Assembly: GCA_027482245.1 (NCBI GenBank)
Contig: JAIXWG010000064.1
Span: 62,001-126,000, forward strand
Origin: Acetobacteraceae bacterium
GTDB taxonomy: Bacteria; Pseudomonadota; Alphaproteobacteria; Acetobacterales; Acetobacteraceae
Reading direction: 5' to 3'
Length of the DNA: 64,000 bases
This document shows, one piece after another, positions 1-9,373 of the stretch; the stretch's first letter is position 1, and every line of letters begins with the position of its first letter. Both the position numbers and the translations under genes were made by a program. A model generated the notes under the pieces. It saw nothing but the letters and a program-made list of their open reading frames with translations, searched no databases and was not told the origin of the DNA.

Positions 1-1
1 C

Positions 2-151
2 GGCACCTCGCTCTATCACGCGGACAAGGTGCCGGAGGCGCGGCACCTCGATCACCTCTCGCCCATCGACGACATCCGCGCCACCGGCGCCTATCGCCGC
101 GACGCGGCGTTGCGGCTGCTGCGCGACCTGCTCTGGGATCTCGGCGAATGA
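2..151 (+). CDS. C-terminal fragment of xanthine/CO dehydrogenase family FAD-binding subunit (partial, truncated by window start)
   Basis: Reading frame from base 2 gives GTSLYHADKVPEARHLDHLSPIDDIRATGAYRRDAALRLLRDLLWDLGE*, a typical FAD-subunit C-terminus; stop overlaps next ATG (ATGA). Confidence 0.7.
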   Translation, partial: GTSLYHADKVPEARHLDHLSPIDDIRATGAYRRDAALRLLRDLLWDLGE

Positions 152-2859
152 TCGCCTTCACGCTCAACGGCGCGCCCGCCGCCACCGATGCCGCGCCCTT
201 CGCGCCGCTGTCGGACACGCTGCGGGAGAGGCTCGGCCTGATCGGCACCAAGGTGGGCTGCGAGGCCGGTGATTGCGGCGCTTGCACCGTGCTGCTGGAC
301 GGCGCCCAGGCCTGCGCCTGCCTGGTGCCGACCGCGCAGGCGGAGGGCACCACGATCACGACGATCGAGATGCAGTCAGGCGAGATGGGGGCGCTGCTGG
401 CCCGCCTCCGCGCCGCCTTCCTCGCCCATGGCGCCGCGCAATGCGGGATCTGCACCCCCGGCATGATCATGGCCGCGGCCGACCTGCTGCTGCGGGACGC
501 CAGCCCGGATGCGCAGGCCGTGCGGGACGCCATCGGCGGCGTGCTCTGCCGCTGCACGGGCTACCAGAAGATCGTGGAGGCCGTGCTGGCAGCGGCACAG
601 GGCTTCGCGCCGGTGGAGCAGGAGGCGCCGGCGGGCGAGGCCGTGGGCGCCTCCCTCGCGCGGCTGGATGGCTGGCCCAAGGTGCTCGGCACGGAACGCT
701 ACGGCGCGGATGCGGCGCCGGCGGATGCGCTGTGGCTTCGCGTCGTCCGCTCACCCCACGCCAGCGCGCGCTTCACCCTCGGCGACATCGAGGCCGCGCG
801 CGTGCAGCACGGCCTGCACGCCATCCTGACCGCCGCGGACGTTCCCGGCCTCAACGGTTTCGGCATCATGCCGGCGCTGAAGGACCAGCCCGTGCTGGCC
901 GACGGTTTTGTCAGATATCGCGGCGAGGCGGTCCTCGCGCTGATCGGTGAACGTGCGGCAGTGGAGGCGGTGCGCGACGCGGACCTGCCCATCACCTGGC
1001 AGCCGCTCCCCGCGCTGACCGGCGTGGAGGCCGCGCGGGCCGAGGGCGCGCCGCTGCTGCACGCCCATGCCCCCGGCAATGTGCTGGTGCAGGGCCGCCT
1101 GGCCCGCGGCAATCCCGACGACGCCCATGCCAGCGCCGCCGCCACCGCGGAGGGCGCCTTCACCACCAGCTTCGTCGAGCACGCCTATATCGAGCCCGAG
1201 GCCGGCCACGCCATCCCGCACGCGGATGGCATGGACATCACCGCCTGCACCCAGGCGCCCTACATGGACCGGGAGGAAGTGGCGCGCGTGCTCGGCACGC
1301 CGGAGGACAGCGTCCGCATCATCCCCTCCGCCTGCGGCGGCGGCTTCGGCGGCAAGCTCGACGTCTCCGTGCAGCCGCTGCTGGCGGTGGCGGCGCGGCT
1401 CGTGAACCGCCCCGTGCGCGTGACCTACAGCCGCACGGAAAGCATGGCGTCCTCGACGAAGCGCCACCCCGCGAAGATGCACGCACGCATGTCCGCCGAC
1501 AGCGACGGCAACTTCCTCGCCTATACACTGGAGGGCGACTTCAACACCGGCGCCTATGCGAGCTGGGGCCCGACGGTGGCGAACCGCGTACCCGTCCATG
1601 CCGCCGGGCCATACCGCGTGCCGCATGTGCGGGCACAGGCCCGCGCCGTGCACACCAACGAACCGCCCTCCGGCGCCTTCCGCGGCTTCGGCGTGCCGCA
1701 GGCCGCGATCGCCACCGAATCGCTCGTCGATGACCTGGCCTTGCAACTCGGGATCGACCGCTGGACGATCCGGCGCCGCAACGCGCTCGGCCGCGGCGAT
1801 GTCACGCATTCCGGCCAGGTGCTGCACGCTTCCGCGGGCCTGCCCGACTGCCTGGATGCGCTGAAGCCCGACTGGGACGCGATGCTGGCGAAGGTGGCCG
1901 CGCATAACGCCGATAACCCGCGCCACCGCCTCGGCGCCGGGATCGCCTGCATGTGGTATGGCTGCGGCAATACCTCCATGTCCAACCCGTCCCGCATGCG
2001 GGCCGTGCTGGCGCGCGACGGGCGGCTCACGCTGTTCAACGGCGCCGTCGATATCGGCCAGGGCAGCACCACCGTCATCGCCCAGATTTTTGCCGACTCG
2101 CTCGGCCTGGCCCTGAACAACCTCACCGTCGTCACAGGCGACACGGGCCTGACGCATGACGCCGGCAAGACCAGCGCATCCCGCCAGACTTTTGTCAGTG
2201 GCCGCGCCGCGATGCACGCGGGGCAGGCACTGCGGGCACAGATCCTGAAGCTGGCCAATGCCGGCGACGATGCGCGCCTCTCGCTGGCCGGCACGGTTCT
2301 CACCGTCACCGACCAGGCTGGCGCGACGCGCGCCATCGACCTCGCCGCCCTGCCTGCCGATCTCGACGCGGAAGGCCGCTACGACCCGCCCACCACCGCG
2401 CTCGATGCCGATGGCCAGGGCATCCCCTACGCCACCTATGGCTTCGCCGCGCAGATCGCGCTGGTGCGCGTGGACACCCAGCTTGGCACCATCAAAGTCG
2501 AGGAGATCGTCGCCGCGCAGGATGTCGGGCGCGCCATCAACCCGGACCTGGTGCTCGGCCAGATCCATGGCGGCATCGCGCAGGGGCTCGGCCTGGCGCT
2601 GATGGAGGAATACATCCCCGGCCGCACGGAGAACCTCCACGACTACCTGATCCCGACCGCGGGCGACGTACCGCCCATACGCGTCCACCTCATCGAGGAT
2701 CCGGAGCCCGAGGGCCCCTATGGCGCCAAGGGCGTCGGCGAGCCCGCCTTGGTGCCGACCGCGCCCGCCATCCTCGGCGCCATCCGCCACGCGACCGGCG
2801 TGCGGATCGACCGCGTGCCCGTCCTGCCGCACCGCCTGTGGGAGGCGCTTCCCCGATGA
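148..2859 (+). CDS. Fused [2Fe-2S] + molybdopterin subunit of xanthine dehydrogenase/aldehyde oxidase family oxidoreductase
   Basis: N-terminal CEAGDCGACTVLLDG and CGICTPGMIM...CRCTGYQKI Fe-S motifs; C-terminal GGGFGGK and YGAKGVGEP Moco-subunit motifs, in one ORF. Confidence 0.9.
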   Translation: MIAFTLNGAPAATDAAPFAPLSDTLRERLGLIGTKVGCEAGDCGACTVLLDGAQACACLVPTAQAEGTTITTIEMQSGEMGALLARLRAAFLAHGAAQCGICTPGMIMAAADLLLRDASPDAQAVRDAIGGVLCRCTGYQKIVEAVLAAAQGFAPVEQEAPAGEAVGASLARLDGWPKVLGTERYGADAAPADALWLRVVRSPHASARFTLGDIEAARVQHGLHAILTAADVPGLNGFGIMPALKDQPVLADGFVRYRGEAVLALIGERAAVEAVRDADLPITWQPLPALTGVEAARAEGAPLLHAHAPGNVLVQGRLARGNPDDAHASAAATAEGAFTTSFVEHAYIEPEAGHAIPHADGMDITACTQAPYMDREEVARVLGTPEDSVRIIPSACGGGFGGKLDVSVQPLLAVAARLVNRPVRVTYSRTESMASSTKRHPAKMHARMSADSDGNFLAYTLEGDFNTGAYASWGPTVANRVPVHAAGPYRVPHVRAQARAVHTNEPPSGAFRGFGVPQAAIATESLVDDLALQLGIDRWTIRRRNALGRGDVTHSGQVLHASAGLPDCLDALKPDWDAMLAKVAAHNADNPRHRLGAGIACMWYGCGNTSMSNPSRMRAVLARDGRLTLFNGAVDIGQGSTTVIAQIFADSLGLALNNLTVVTGDTGLTHDAGKTSASRQTFVSGRAAMHAGQALRAQILKLANAGDDARLSLAGTVLTVTDQAGATRAIDLAALPADLDAEGRYDPPTTALDADGQGIPYATYGFAAQIALVRVDTQLGTIKVEEIVAAQDVGRAINPDLVLGQIHGGIAQGLGLALMEEYIPGRTENLHDYLIPTAGDVPPIRVHLIEDPEPEGPYGAKGVGEPALVPTAPAILGAIRHATGVRIDRVPVLPHRLWEALPR

Positions 2860-4352
2860 GCCAGGACCACGTTTCCGCCGAGGCACGTTCGAAAAAATTC
2901 GGGGCGGCGGAGGATAGCGGCATCATCCGCTGCGATGCCTGCCCCGTGCTGTGCCGCATCCGCCCGGGCCGCGCCGGCGCCTGTTCGCGCTATGCCAACC
3001 AGGATGGCGTGCTGGTCCGCACCGATCCCGCGCTGGCGCTCGCCCATGTCGTCGATGCGGGCGGCGCCGTCGTGCCCTTCGCGGAGGCCGAGTGGGACGG
3101 CAAGCTGCTCGATCCCTCGCGCGCCTTCATCACCGGAATCGGCAGCGGCACGACCTATCCCGACTACAAGCCGGCCCCCTTCATCGTGGGCGCGACGCAT
3201 GCGGGCGTCGATACCGTCACCGTCGTGACGGAGGGCATGTTCAGCTATTGCGGCGTGAAGGTGAAGATCGACACGGACCGCCACCTCGGCCCGGAAACCG
3301 CCGCCGTGCGCGCGAAGGGCGAGCAGGTCGGCCATGTCACCACCGCCGAATACGGCTCGCAGATGCTCTCCCTCGGCGGCGTCCATCACCTCACCGGTGG
3401 CAGCAAGCGCGAAGGCGTCGTGACGTGCGAGACGCTGCTGAAGCTGTGTGAGGGCGAGGCCGTCGAGCTCACCATCGATGGCGGCCACGGCGTCGTCGTC
3501 CAGGCCGGCCAGGCGCCGATCGTGGATGGCGTGGCGGAGCGGCGCATGCGCGTCGGCTGCGGCAGCGCCGCCATCGGCATCTTCGCGCAGCAATGGCAGG
3601 GCCATGTGGATGAGGTGATCGTCGTCGATGATCACATCACCGGCGTGCTGACGGAACACCAGGCCGGCAAGGTGCTGGGCATGCGCGCGGCCGGCATCCG
3701 CGTGCGCGGGCGGCGCTCCACGCCAGGCCGCTACTTCCAGGTGGCGCAGCCCGGCATGGGCTGGGGCGGCACGGACATCACCGATCCGCTCGCGATCATC
3801 GAGGGCATCGACCCGAAGATCGCCTGGCCCGGGCTGCGGCTGCTGATGACGTCCACGACCGGCGAGGATGCGCTCTGGTGCGTGCTGGATGACGACCTCA
3901 AGCCCCGGCCGGCCGAGATGCCCGCCGCCGTGCGCCAGGTGGTGGACCGAATCGGGGAGAATTGCGAACCGTCGCTCTGCACCGTGCTGTTCATGGCGGG
4001 TGCGGGCGGGTCGCTTCGCGCCGGCGTCACGGAGAACCCCGTGCTGCTGACGCGCGCCGTCGCGGCGGGCGAGGTGCGCGTGACCATGGGCGGCGCGCCC
4101 GTCTATCTCTGGCCTGGCGGCGGCATCACCATCATGGCGGATGTGCTGCGCATGCCGCGCGGCAGCTTCGGCCATGTGCCGACGCCGGCCCTCGTCGCGC
4201 CCATCGAGTTCACGCTGCCGCGCGACCTCTATGCGCGGCTCGGCGGGCATATGGGCGATGTGGTGCCGGTGGAGGCGCTGCTGCGCGGGCTGGGGGACGG
4301 GCTGCGCGTCGCGCCCTGGGACGCGGCCAATCCCTGGCCGTTCCAGCGGTAA
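2856..4352 (+). CDS. 6-hydroxynicotinate reductase-like Fe-S protein
   Basis: CDACPVLCRIRPGRAGACSRY Cys-rich N-terminus and overall resemblance to Hnr-type proteins; ATGA overlap with upstream gene. Confidence 0.7.
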   Translation: MSQDHVSAEARSKKFGAAEDSGIIRCDACPVLCRIRPGRAGACSRYANQDGVLVRTDPALALAHVVDAGGAVVPFAEAEWDGKLLDPSRAFITGIGSGTTYPDYKPAPFIVGATHAGVDTVTVVTEGMFSYCGVKVKIDTDRHLGPETAAVRAKGEQVGHVTTAEYGSQMLSLGGVHHLTGGSKREGVVTCETLLKLCEGEAVELTIDGGHGVVVQAGQAPIVDGVAERRMRVGCGSAAIGIFAQQWQGHVDEVIVVDDHITGVLTEHQAGKVLGMRAAGIRVRGRRSTPGRYFQVAQPGMGWGGTDITDPLAIIEGIDPKIAWPGLRLLMTSTTGEDALWCVLDDDLKPRPAEMPAAVRQVVDRIGENCEPSLCTVLFMAGAGGSLRAGVTENPVLLTRAVAAGEVRVTMGGAPVYLWPGGGITIMADVLRMPRGSFGHVPTPALVAPIEFTLPRDLYARLGGHMGDVVPVEALLRGLGDGLRVAPWDAANPWPFQR

Positions 4353-4358
4353 GGGTTC

Positions 4359-5261
4359 TTGTTCCCACAAGGCCCACACGACCCCCACCCCGACCCTCCC
4401 CCGCAAGCGCGGGGGAGGGAGATTCAGGCCGCGCGGCTCGCTGATGGGCGGCTGCACCTCAACCACGGGCCGATCGATGTCGTGCTGCGCGCCTGGGGCC
4501 AGGACGCCGCGCTCGCGGAGCAGGCGGCGCTGACGCGCTTTCCCTCGATCCTGCCAGTCCTGGTCGATGAACTGACTCTGCTGCGCCGGCCCGTCGGCGA
4601 CACGCCGCAGGGCCCCGTCGCACGGCGCATGCACGCGGCCTGCGCGCCCTTCGCCGCGCGCGGCGCCTTCATCACGCCCATGGCGGCGGTGGCGGGCTCC
4701 GTCGCGGATGAGTTGCTGGCGGCGATGCGCGCGGCCGCGCCGGGTCTCACCCGCGCCTTCGTCAACAATGGTGGCGACATTGCCGTCTTCGCTGCACCCG
4801 GCGAGAGCCTCGCCATCGGCCTGGCGCTGGACCCGCGCCTTGCGACCTTCGATGGCGCGCTGCGGCTGCGGGGCGGCGATGGGGTTGGCGGCATCGCGAC
4901 CTCCGGCCGGCATGGCCGGTCCTTCTCGATGGGCATCGCGGATGCCGTCACGGTGCTGGCGCGGGATGCCGCGGCGGCGGATGCGGCGGCGACGCTGATC
5001 GCCAATGCGGTGGACGTGGACAGCCCCGCCGTCACCCGCGCGCCGGCCGATTCCCTCGACCCTGACAGCGATCTCGGCGCGCGGCTGGTCACCACCGCGG
5101 TCGGCGCGCTGACGGAGGCGGAGGTCGCCACCGCCCTCGATGCCGGCGCCGCCACCGCTGGCGCCTTCCTGCGCGACGGCCTGATCATCGCCGCCGCGTT
5201 GCGCCTGGCCGGCCGCAGCCGCATCCTGGGCGCGCCCTTCGCGCTGGAGTCCCCCGCATGA
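4359..5261 (+). CDS. UPF0280 family protein (ApbE-like fold), with repeat-derived N-terminal extension
   Basis: Body (AARLADGRLHLNHGPIDVVLRAWG...AVAGSVADELLAAM...VNNGGDIAVF) is UPF0280-like; only a TTG start is available, upstream of the palindromic repeat. Confidence 0.75.
   Translation: MFPQGPHDPHPDPPPQARGREIQAARLADGRLHLNHGPIDVVLRAWGQDAALAEQAALTRFPSILPVLVDELTLLRRPVGDTPQGPVARRMHAACAPFAARGAFITPMAAVAGSVADELLAAMRAAAPGLTRAFVNNGGDIAVFAAPGESLAIGLALDPRLATFDGALRLRGGDGVGGIATSGRHGRSFSMGIADAVTVLARDAAAADAAATLIANAVDVDSPAVTRAPADSLDPDSDLGARLVTTAVGALTEAEVATALDAGAATAGAFLRDGLIIAAALRLAGRSRILGAPFALESPA
4381..4420 (+). repeat. REP-like palindromic element, copy 1
   Basis: ACCCCCACCCCGACCCTCCCCCGCAAGCGCGGGGGAGGGA; 11-bp perfect stem 4394-4404/4409-4419 with AAGC loop; same motif at 35240 and inverted at 35299. 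Confidence 0.9.
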
Positions 5262-5848
5262 GCCATCCGGAGATCGTCATCCGCAAGACCATGCTGGGCG
5301 TGGAGGAGGTGCGTCATGATGGCGGGCCGGTGCTCGCCACGCCCATCCTGAAGGGCTGGTGCGCCGTTGTGCTGCGCAACCCCTTCGCCGGCCGCTACGA
5401 GCCCGACCTCATGTGGATGATGGAGGCGATGAAGCCCATCGGCCTGATGGTGGCGGAGAAGCTGCTGGCCGCGCTCGGCGGCGATCCCGCGCGGATCGAG
5501 GCCTATGGCAAGGGCGGCATCGTCGGCAGCGCCGGGGAACTGGAGCACGGCGCGCTGTGGCATGTGGCGGGGGGCTATGCGATGCGCGGCCTGCTCGGCC
5601 AGGCGCTGGCCATCGTGCCCTCCATGACCAAGGTCGGACCGATGGGCGCCATGCTCGACCTGCCCATCCACCACCGCAACGCCGCCTATGTCCGCAGCCA
5701 TTTCGACGGCATCTCCTGCGTGGTGCCGGATGCGCCGCGGCCGGAGGAGATCCTGTTTGCGCTGGCGATGACGACCGGCGGCCGGCCCCATGCGCGGGTC
5801 GGCGGGCTGCGGCAGGAGGATATCGCGCAGTGGGACGGGCAGCGCTGA
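5258..5848 (+). CDS. Amino acid synthesis family protein (DUF1185-like)
   Basis: ORF overlaps upstream gene by ATGA; sequence MSHPEIVIRKTMLGVEEVRHDGG... resembles this family and commonly neighbours UPF0280. Confidence 0.7.
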   Translation: MSHPEIVIRKTMLGVEEVRHDGGPVLATPILKGWCAVVLRNPFAGRYEPDLMWMMEAMKPIGLMVAEKLLAALGGDPARIEAYGKGGIVGSAGELEHGALWHVAGGYAMRGLLGQALAIVPSMTKVGPMGAMLDLPIHHRNAAYVRSHFDGISCVVPDAPRPEEILFALAMTTGGRPHARVGGLRQEDIAQWDGQR

Positions 5849-5972
5849 AAGCGCTGGCGCCGGGGCGATCGTTCCTGGTATGTTCGGCGCGATCCTCAGC
5901 CCATCGGCGCCGTCTCCAGCGGGGAAACACCCCCGAAATCGGTGCTAAAAGTGCTAAAAGGGCATAATCCGC

Positions 5973-6704
5973 CTAAGGATTGAGGGCGCCCGGTTCCGCC
6001 GCCAGCAAGGGCGCCAGGCGGGCGGCCCAGGCCTCGGCGCCGGCGTCCTCCGCCAGCAGGTCCTGGCGCACTTCCAGCAGCACGGCAGGGATGCCATTGG
6101 CGTCGCCATGGACGGGGACGGTAAAGTCCTCCTCCGCCTCGATGCGATAGGGCTCGTTGGCCGCCACCACCAGCGCCGGGTCTGCTTGCAGCCCCGCCAC
6201 CAGGCGCTGCCCCAGCGCCTCCGCCCCGGCGAACAGCACCCCCGCATGCCAGGGCCGCGCCACGCCGCGGAAGACCGGGGTGAAGCTGTGCACGCCGACC
6301 AGCATCGCCGGACGTCGTGCGGCGATCTGCGCGGCGACCAGCGCCCGGAAGGGCTCGAAGTACTCGCGCTGGCGGAAGGCGATCTCATCCGCCGTCAGGC
6401 CCGCATTGCCGGGGATGTCGGTATCCTCGCTGCGCAGCAGGATGGAGGAGGGCACGCCGAGCGGCCGGTTGCAGTCGATCACCAGGCGCGAGACGCCGGA
6501 CAGCACCAGCCTTGCGTCGAGCCGCCGCGCCAGCCCCCGCGCCAGCGCGGCCGCGCCGATGTCCCAGGCGATGTGCCGCCGGCGATCGGCCTCGGACAGG
6601 CCGAGGTCGCCATGAAGCGGCGGAATCCAGTTCGACGCATGCTCGCAGACCAGCAGCACGGGGCCGGCGCCGGCCTCGTTCTCCACCCAGGCGACAGGAT
6701 TCAC
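5973..6704 (-). CDS. N-formylglutamate amidohydrolase family protein
   Basis: VNPVAWVENEAGAGPVLLVCEHASNWIP...SRLVIDCNRP...VGVHSFTPVF; GTG start at 6704. Confidence 0.85.
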   Translation of the reverse strand: MNPVAWVENEAGAGPVLLVCEHASNWIPPLHGDLGLSEADRRRHIAWDIGAAALARGLARRLDARLVLSGVSRLVIDCNRPLGVPSSILLRSEDTDIPGNAGLTADEIAFRQREYFEPFRALVAAQIAARRPAMLVGVHSFTPVFRGVARPWHAGVLFAGAEALGQRLVAGLQADPALVVAANEPYRIEAEEDFTVPVHGDANGIPAVLLEVRQDLLAEDAGAEAWAARLAPLLAAEPGALNP

Positions 6705-7507
6705 GCGACCTCGTCGGTGAAGACGCTGAAGCCGGACAGGGTGCAGGGCCCGAAGCTCGTCACCATCGCCACATCGGTGGCGTCCCGCCCGCGCGCCATC
6801 AGGATGCGGCCGATGCGGGGCGTGTTGTTGCGGGCGTCGAAGGTGTGCCAGCTGTCGTCGAGATAGACCTCGAACCACGCGGCGAAGTCCATCGGGCCCC
6901 AGGGCGGCGGCGTGCCCATGTCGCCGAGGAAGCCCGTGCAGTAGCGCGCGGGGATGTTGACCGCGCGGCACAGCGCGACGGCGAGGTGCGCGTAGTCCCG
7001 GCACACGCCGCGCCCGGCCGCATGGGCCTCCGACGCCGACCGAGTGGCATCGGCGTGTTCGTAGCCGAAGGCGATGTGGTTGTGGACGTAGTCGCAGATC
7101 GCCTGCACCCGCGCCCAGCCCGTCGGCCCCTGGCCGAAGAGCGACCAGGCGAGGTTGGAAAGCCGGTCCGTGTCGCAGTAGCGGCTGCCGAGCAGCCAGA
7201 GCAGCATCTCGTCCGGCAGCTGTTCCGGCGGCCACTGCCGCGCGGAGGGCAGCGTGGCCTCCACCAGCCCGCTGTCCTGGATCAGCAGCCTGGTGCTGAT
7301 GGTGATGCGCCCGGCCGGCGCCACGATGCGCGTGCAGAAATTGCCGAAGCTGTCGTGGTAGGTGCGCGACGGCACCGGCGGGTCGAAGCGCATCTCCTGC
7401 GGGCCGATCAGGTCCCCGACGCGGGACGGATGGGCGTGCAGCATCAACGCCATCGGCGTCGGCTGCGGGCAGTCATAGGTGATCTCGCAGCCGGCACTGA
7501 TGCGCAT
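6701..7507 (-). CDS. Transglutaminase-like family protein
   Basis: MRISAGCEITYDCPQPTPMALMLHAHPS...GRGVCRDYAHLAVALCRAVNIPARYCTGFLGD...WHTFDARNN (Cys-His-Asp triad context). Confidence 0.88.
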   Translation of the reverse strand: MRISAGCEITYDCPQPTPMALMLHAHPSRVGDLIGPQEMRFDPPVPSRTYHDSFGNFCTRIVAPAGRITISTRLLIQDSGLVEATLPSARQWPPEQLPDEMLLWLLGSRYCDTDRLSNLAWSLFGQGPTGWARVQAICDYVHNHIAFGYEHADATRSASEAHAAGRGVCRDYAHLAVALCRAVNIPARYCTGFLGDMGTPPPWGPMDFAAWFEVYLDDSWHTFDARNNTPRIGRILMARGRDATDVAMVTSFGPCTLSGFSVFTDEVA

Positions 7508-7599
7508 GGCGGGCACTCCTCGAAAGGCCGATGACACGAAAGGCACGGGACATCGGCCGGCGGAGTGCTGGCCCGCGCGGCGGCGCGGCGAGGCGGGCC

Positions 7600-7869
7600 T
7601 CAGACGGGCTTCTTGAGCGCCCGCATGTTGGCCGCGACCCGGCGCTGGGCCGGGCGCAGCGCGGCGGCGGCCACCACATCGGGCCGCGCGCCCTGCATCA
7701 TGGCCGCGCCGGCGGCGATGGCGCCGTCGGCGAAGGCCTTCTGCTTTTCCGCCACCATGGCGGTCAGGGTGGAGGCCGCCTGCACGGGGTCCGTCGCCAG
7801 CTGCAGGCTGCGGAGGGTGAAGACCCACCCCGCCTGCCAGGCGAACAAGGCGTAGGCGGCCGGCGGCAT
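7600..7869 (-). CDS. Small hypothetical, phasin-like protein
   Basis: 89-aa Ala-rich ORF MPPAAYALFAWQAGWVFTLRSLQLATDPVQAASTL..., coupled to peroxiredoxin gene. Confidence 0.55.
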   Translation of the reverse strand: MPPAAYALFAWQAGWVFTLRSLQLATDPVQAASTLTAMVAEKQKAFADGAIAAGAAMMQGARPDVVAAAALRPAQRRVAANMRALKKPV

Positions 7870-8351
7870 CAGAGGACCGCCAGGATGGCTTCCGCCTTGG
7901 AAACCTCGAAGGCGCCGGCGGCTTCGACGCCGACATGCGTCACCTTGCCGTCCTTCGCCACCAGGGCGAAGCGCTGGCTGCGCACGCCGAGGCCGCGCGC
8001 CGTCAGGTCCAGCTCCAGCCCCAGCGCCTTGGTGAAGACGGCGGAGCCATCGGCCAGCATCACGACCTGGTCGGTGATGCCCTGGTCCTTGCCCCAGGCG
8101 CCCATCACGAAGGCGTCGTTGACGGACATGCAGGCGATGGTGTCCACGCCCTTGGCCTTCAGCGCCTCCGCCTGCGTCACGAAGCCCGGCAGGTGCTTGG
8201 CGGAGCAGGTGGGGGTGAAGGCGCCGGGTACGCCGAACAGGACCACGGTCTTGCCCTTGAACAGCTCCTCGGTGGAGACCTCCTTCGGTCCCTCCGCCGT
8301 CGCCTGCATCAGCTTCACGGCCGGAATGCTGTCGCCAACCTGGATCGTCAT
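7869..8351 (-). CDS. Peroxiredoxin (Prx5-type)
   Basis: MTIQVGDSIPAVKL...GKTVVLFGVPGAFTPTCSAKHLPGF, peroxidatic Cys motif PGAFTPTC. Confidence 0.92.
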   Translation of the reverse strand: MTIQVGDSIPAVKLMQATAEGPKEVSTEELFKGKTVVLFGVPGAFTPTCSAKHLPGFVTQAEALKAKGVDTIACMSVNDAFVMGAWGKDQGITDQVVMLADGSAVFTKALGLELDLTARGLGVRSQRFALVAKDGKVTHVGVEAAGAFEVSKAEAILAVL

Positions 8352-8508
8352 GTGGAATCTCCCTCTGTAACCCCTGACATACGGCGGATCGGGGGGGCGC
8401 GTCCATGCGCGGCCGGCATGCGTGCCGGCGATGGAACCGGGCGATTCAACCCGCTTCCGTGAAGCACGGCGCGGCGGCGCCTGCTTGCGGCCCGGCAGGG
8501 GTGCCGCC

Positions 8509-9132
8509 ATGTTCTGCGAAGCCATGGCACGCCGAGCCCCCCGCACCCCTTCCCGGCCCAGCCCGTCCCTGATGGGGGATGGCTACCTCGCGGGCCAGCT
8601 CCTGGTCGCGATGCCGACCATGGAGGATCCCCGCTTCGCCCGCACGGTCATCTGCCTCTGCGCCCATTCGGCGGAGGGGGCGATGGGCATCGTGCTGAAC
8701 AAGCCGCTGGAGGGGCTGTCCTTCGACGACCTGCTCGGCCAGCTGGGCCTCGACCCCGTGCCGCCGCAGCGCCGCATCCGCCTGGTCTCCGGCGGCCCGG
8801 TGGAGGGCGGCCGCGGCTTCGTGCTGCACACCGCGGATTGGGAGACGGAGGGCAGCCTGCGGGTGAGCGAGGAGGTGGCGCTGACCGCCAGCGTGGACAT
8901 CCTCAAGGCCATCGCCGGCGGTGGCGGGCCGAAGGAGGGGTTCCTGGCGCTCGGCTATGCCGGCTGGGGCCCCGGCCAGCTGGAGGCCGAGATCCAGCAG
9001 AATGCCTGGCTCAACGTGCCGGCGGATGAATCGCTGCTGTTCGGCGAGAACGCCGGCGACCTCTGGCGCCAGGCGCTGGGCAAGCTGCACGTGGACCCCG
9101 CGGCGTTGTCCGGCTTTGCCGGACATGCCTGA
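8509..9132 (+). CDS. yqgE: YqgE/AlgH family protein
   Basis: [43 protein letters not shown]...[14 protein letters not shown]. Confidence 0.9.
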   Translation: MFCEAMARRAPRTPSRPSPSLMGDGYLAGQLLVAMPTMEDPRFARTVICLCAHSAEGAMGIVLNKPLEGLSFDDLLGQLGLDPVPPQRRIRLVSGGPVEGGRGFVLHTADWETEGSLRVSEEVALTASVDILKAIAGGGGPKEGFLALGYAGWGPGQLEAEIQQNAWLNVPADESLLFGENAGDLWRQALGKLHVDPAALSGFAGHA

Positions 9133-9209
9133 CGGCATGCCCTCAGGCGCCGGGCGCCGGCTCCGCCGGCTTGGCTCGCCGGACTGCCGGCGGGCCGCAT
9201 TCGCGGCCT

Positions 9210-9240
9210 CGGCCCGCTGAAGGGCGCGGGCCGGTTTTTT
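9210..9240 (+). terminator. Rho-independent terminator after yqgE
   Basis: CGGCCCGC-tgaagggc-GCGGGCCG followed by gTTTTTT. Confidence 0.75.
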
Positions 9241-9373
9241 CTTGTTCTCAGACAGCGAGCGCGGCCTTCGGCCGCTTGCCTTCGCGCCCTGCGCTGACGG
9301 CCTGGGCGCGGGCCGCTGGGTTTGATCCTCGCGGAGCTTGCCGCCTACCCCTGCCCCGGCGCATCTCTCTTCC

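Noticed and set aside
751-2886. 711-aa minus-strand ORF
   Set aside because: Antisense of the Moco oxidoreductase; no motif.
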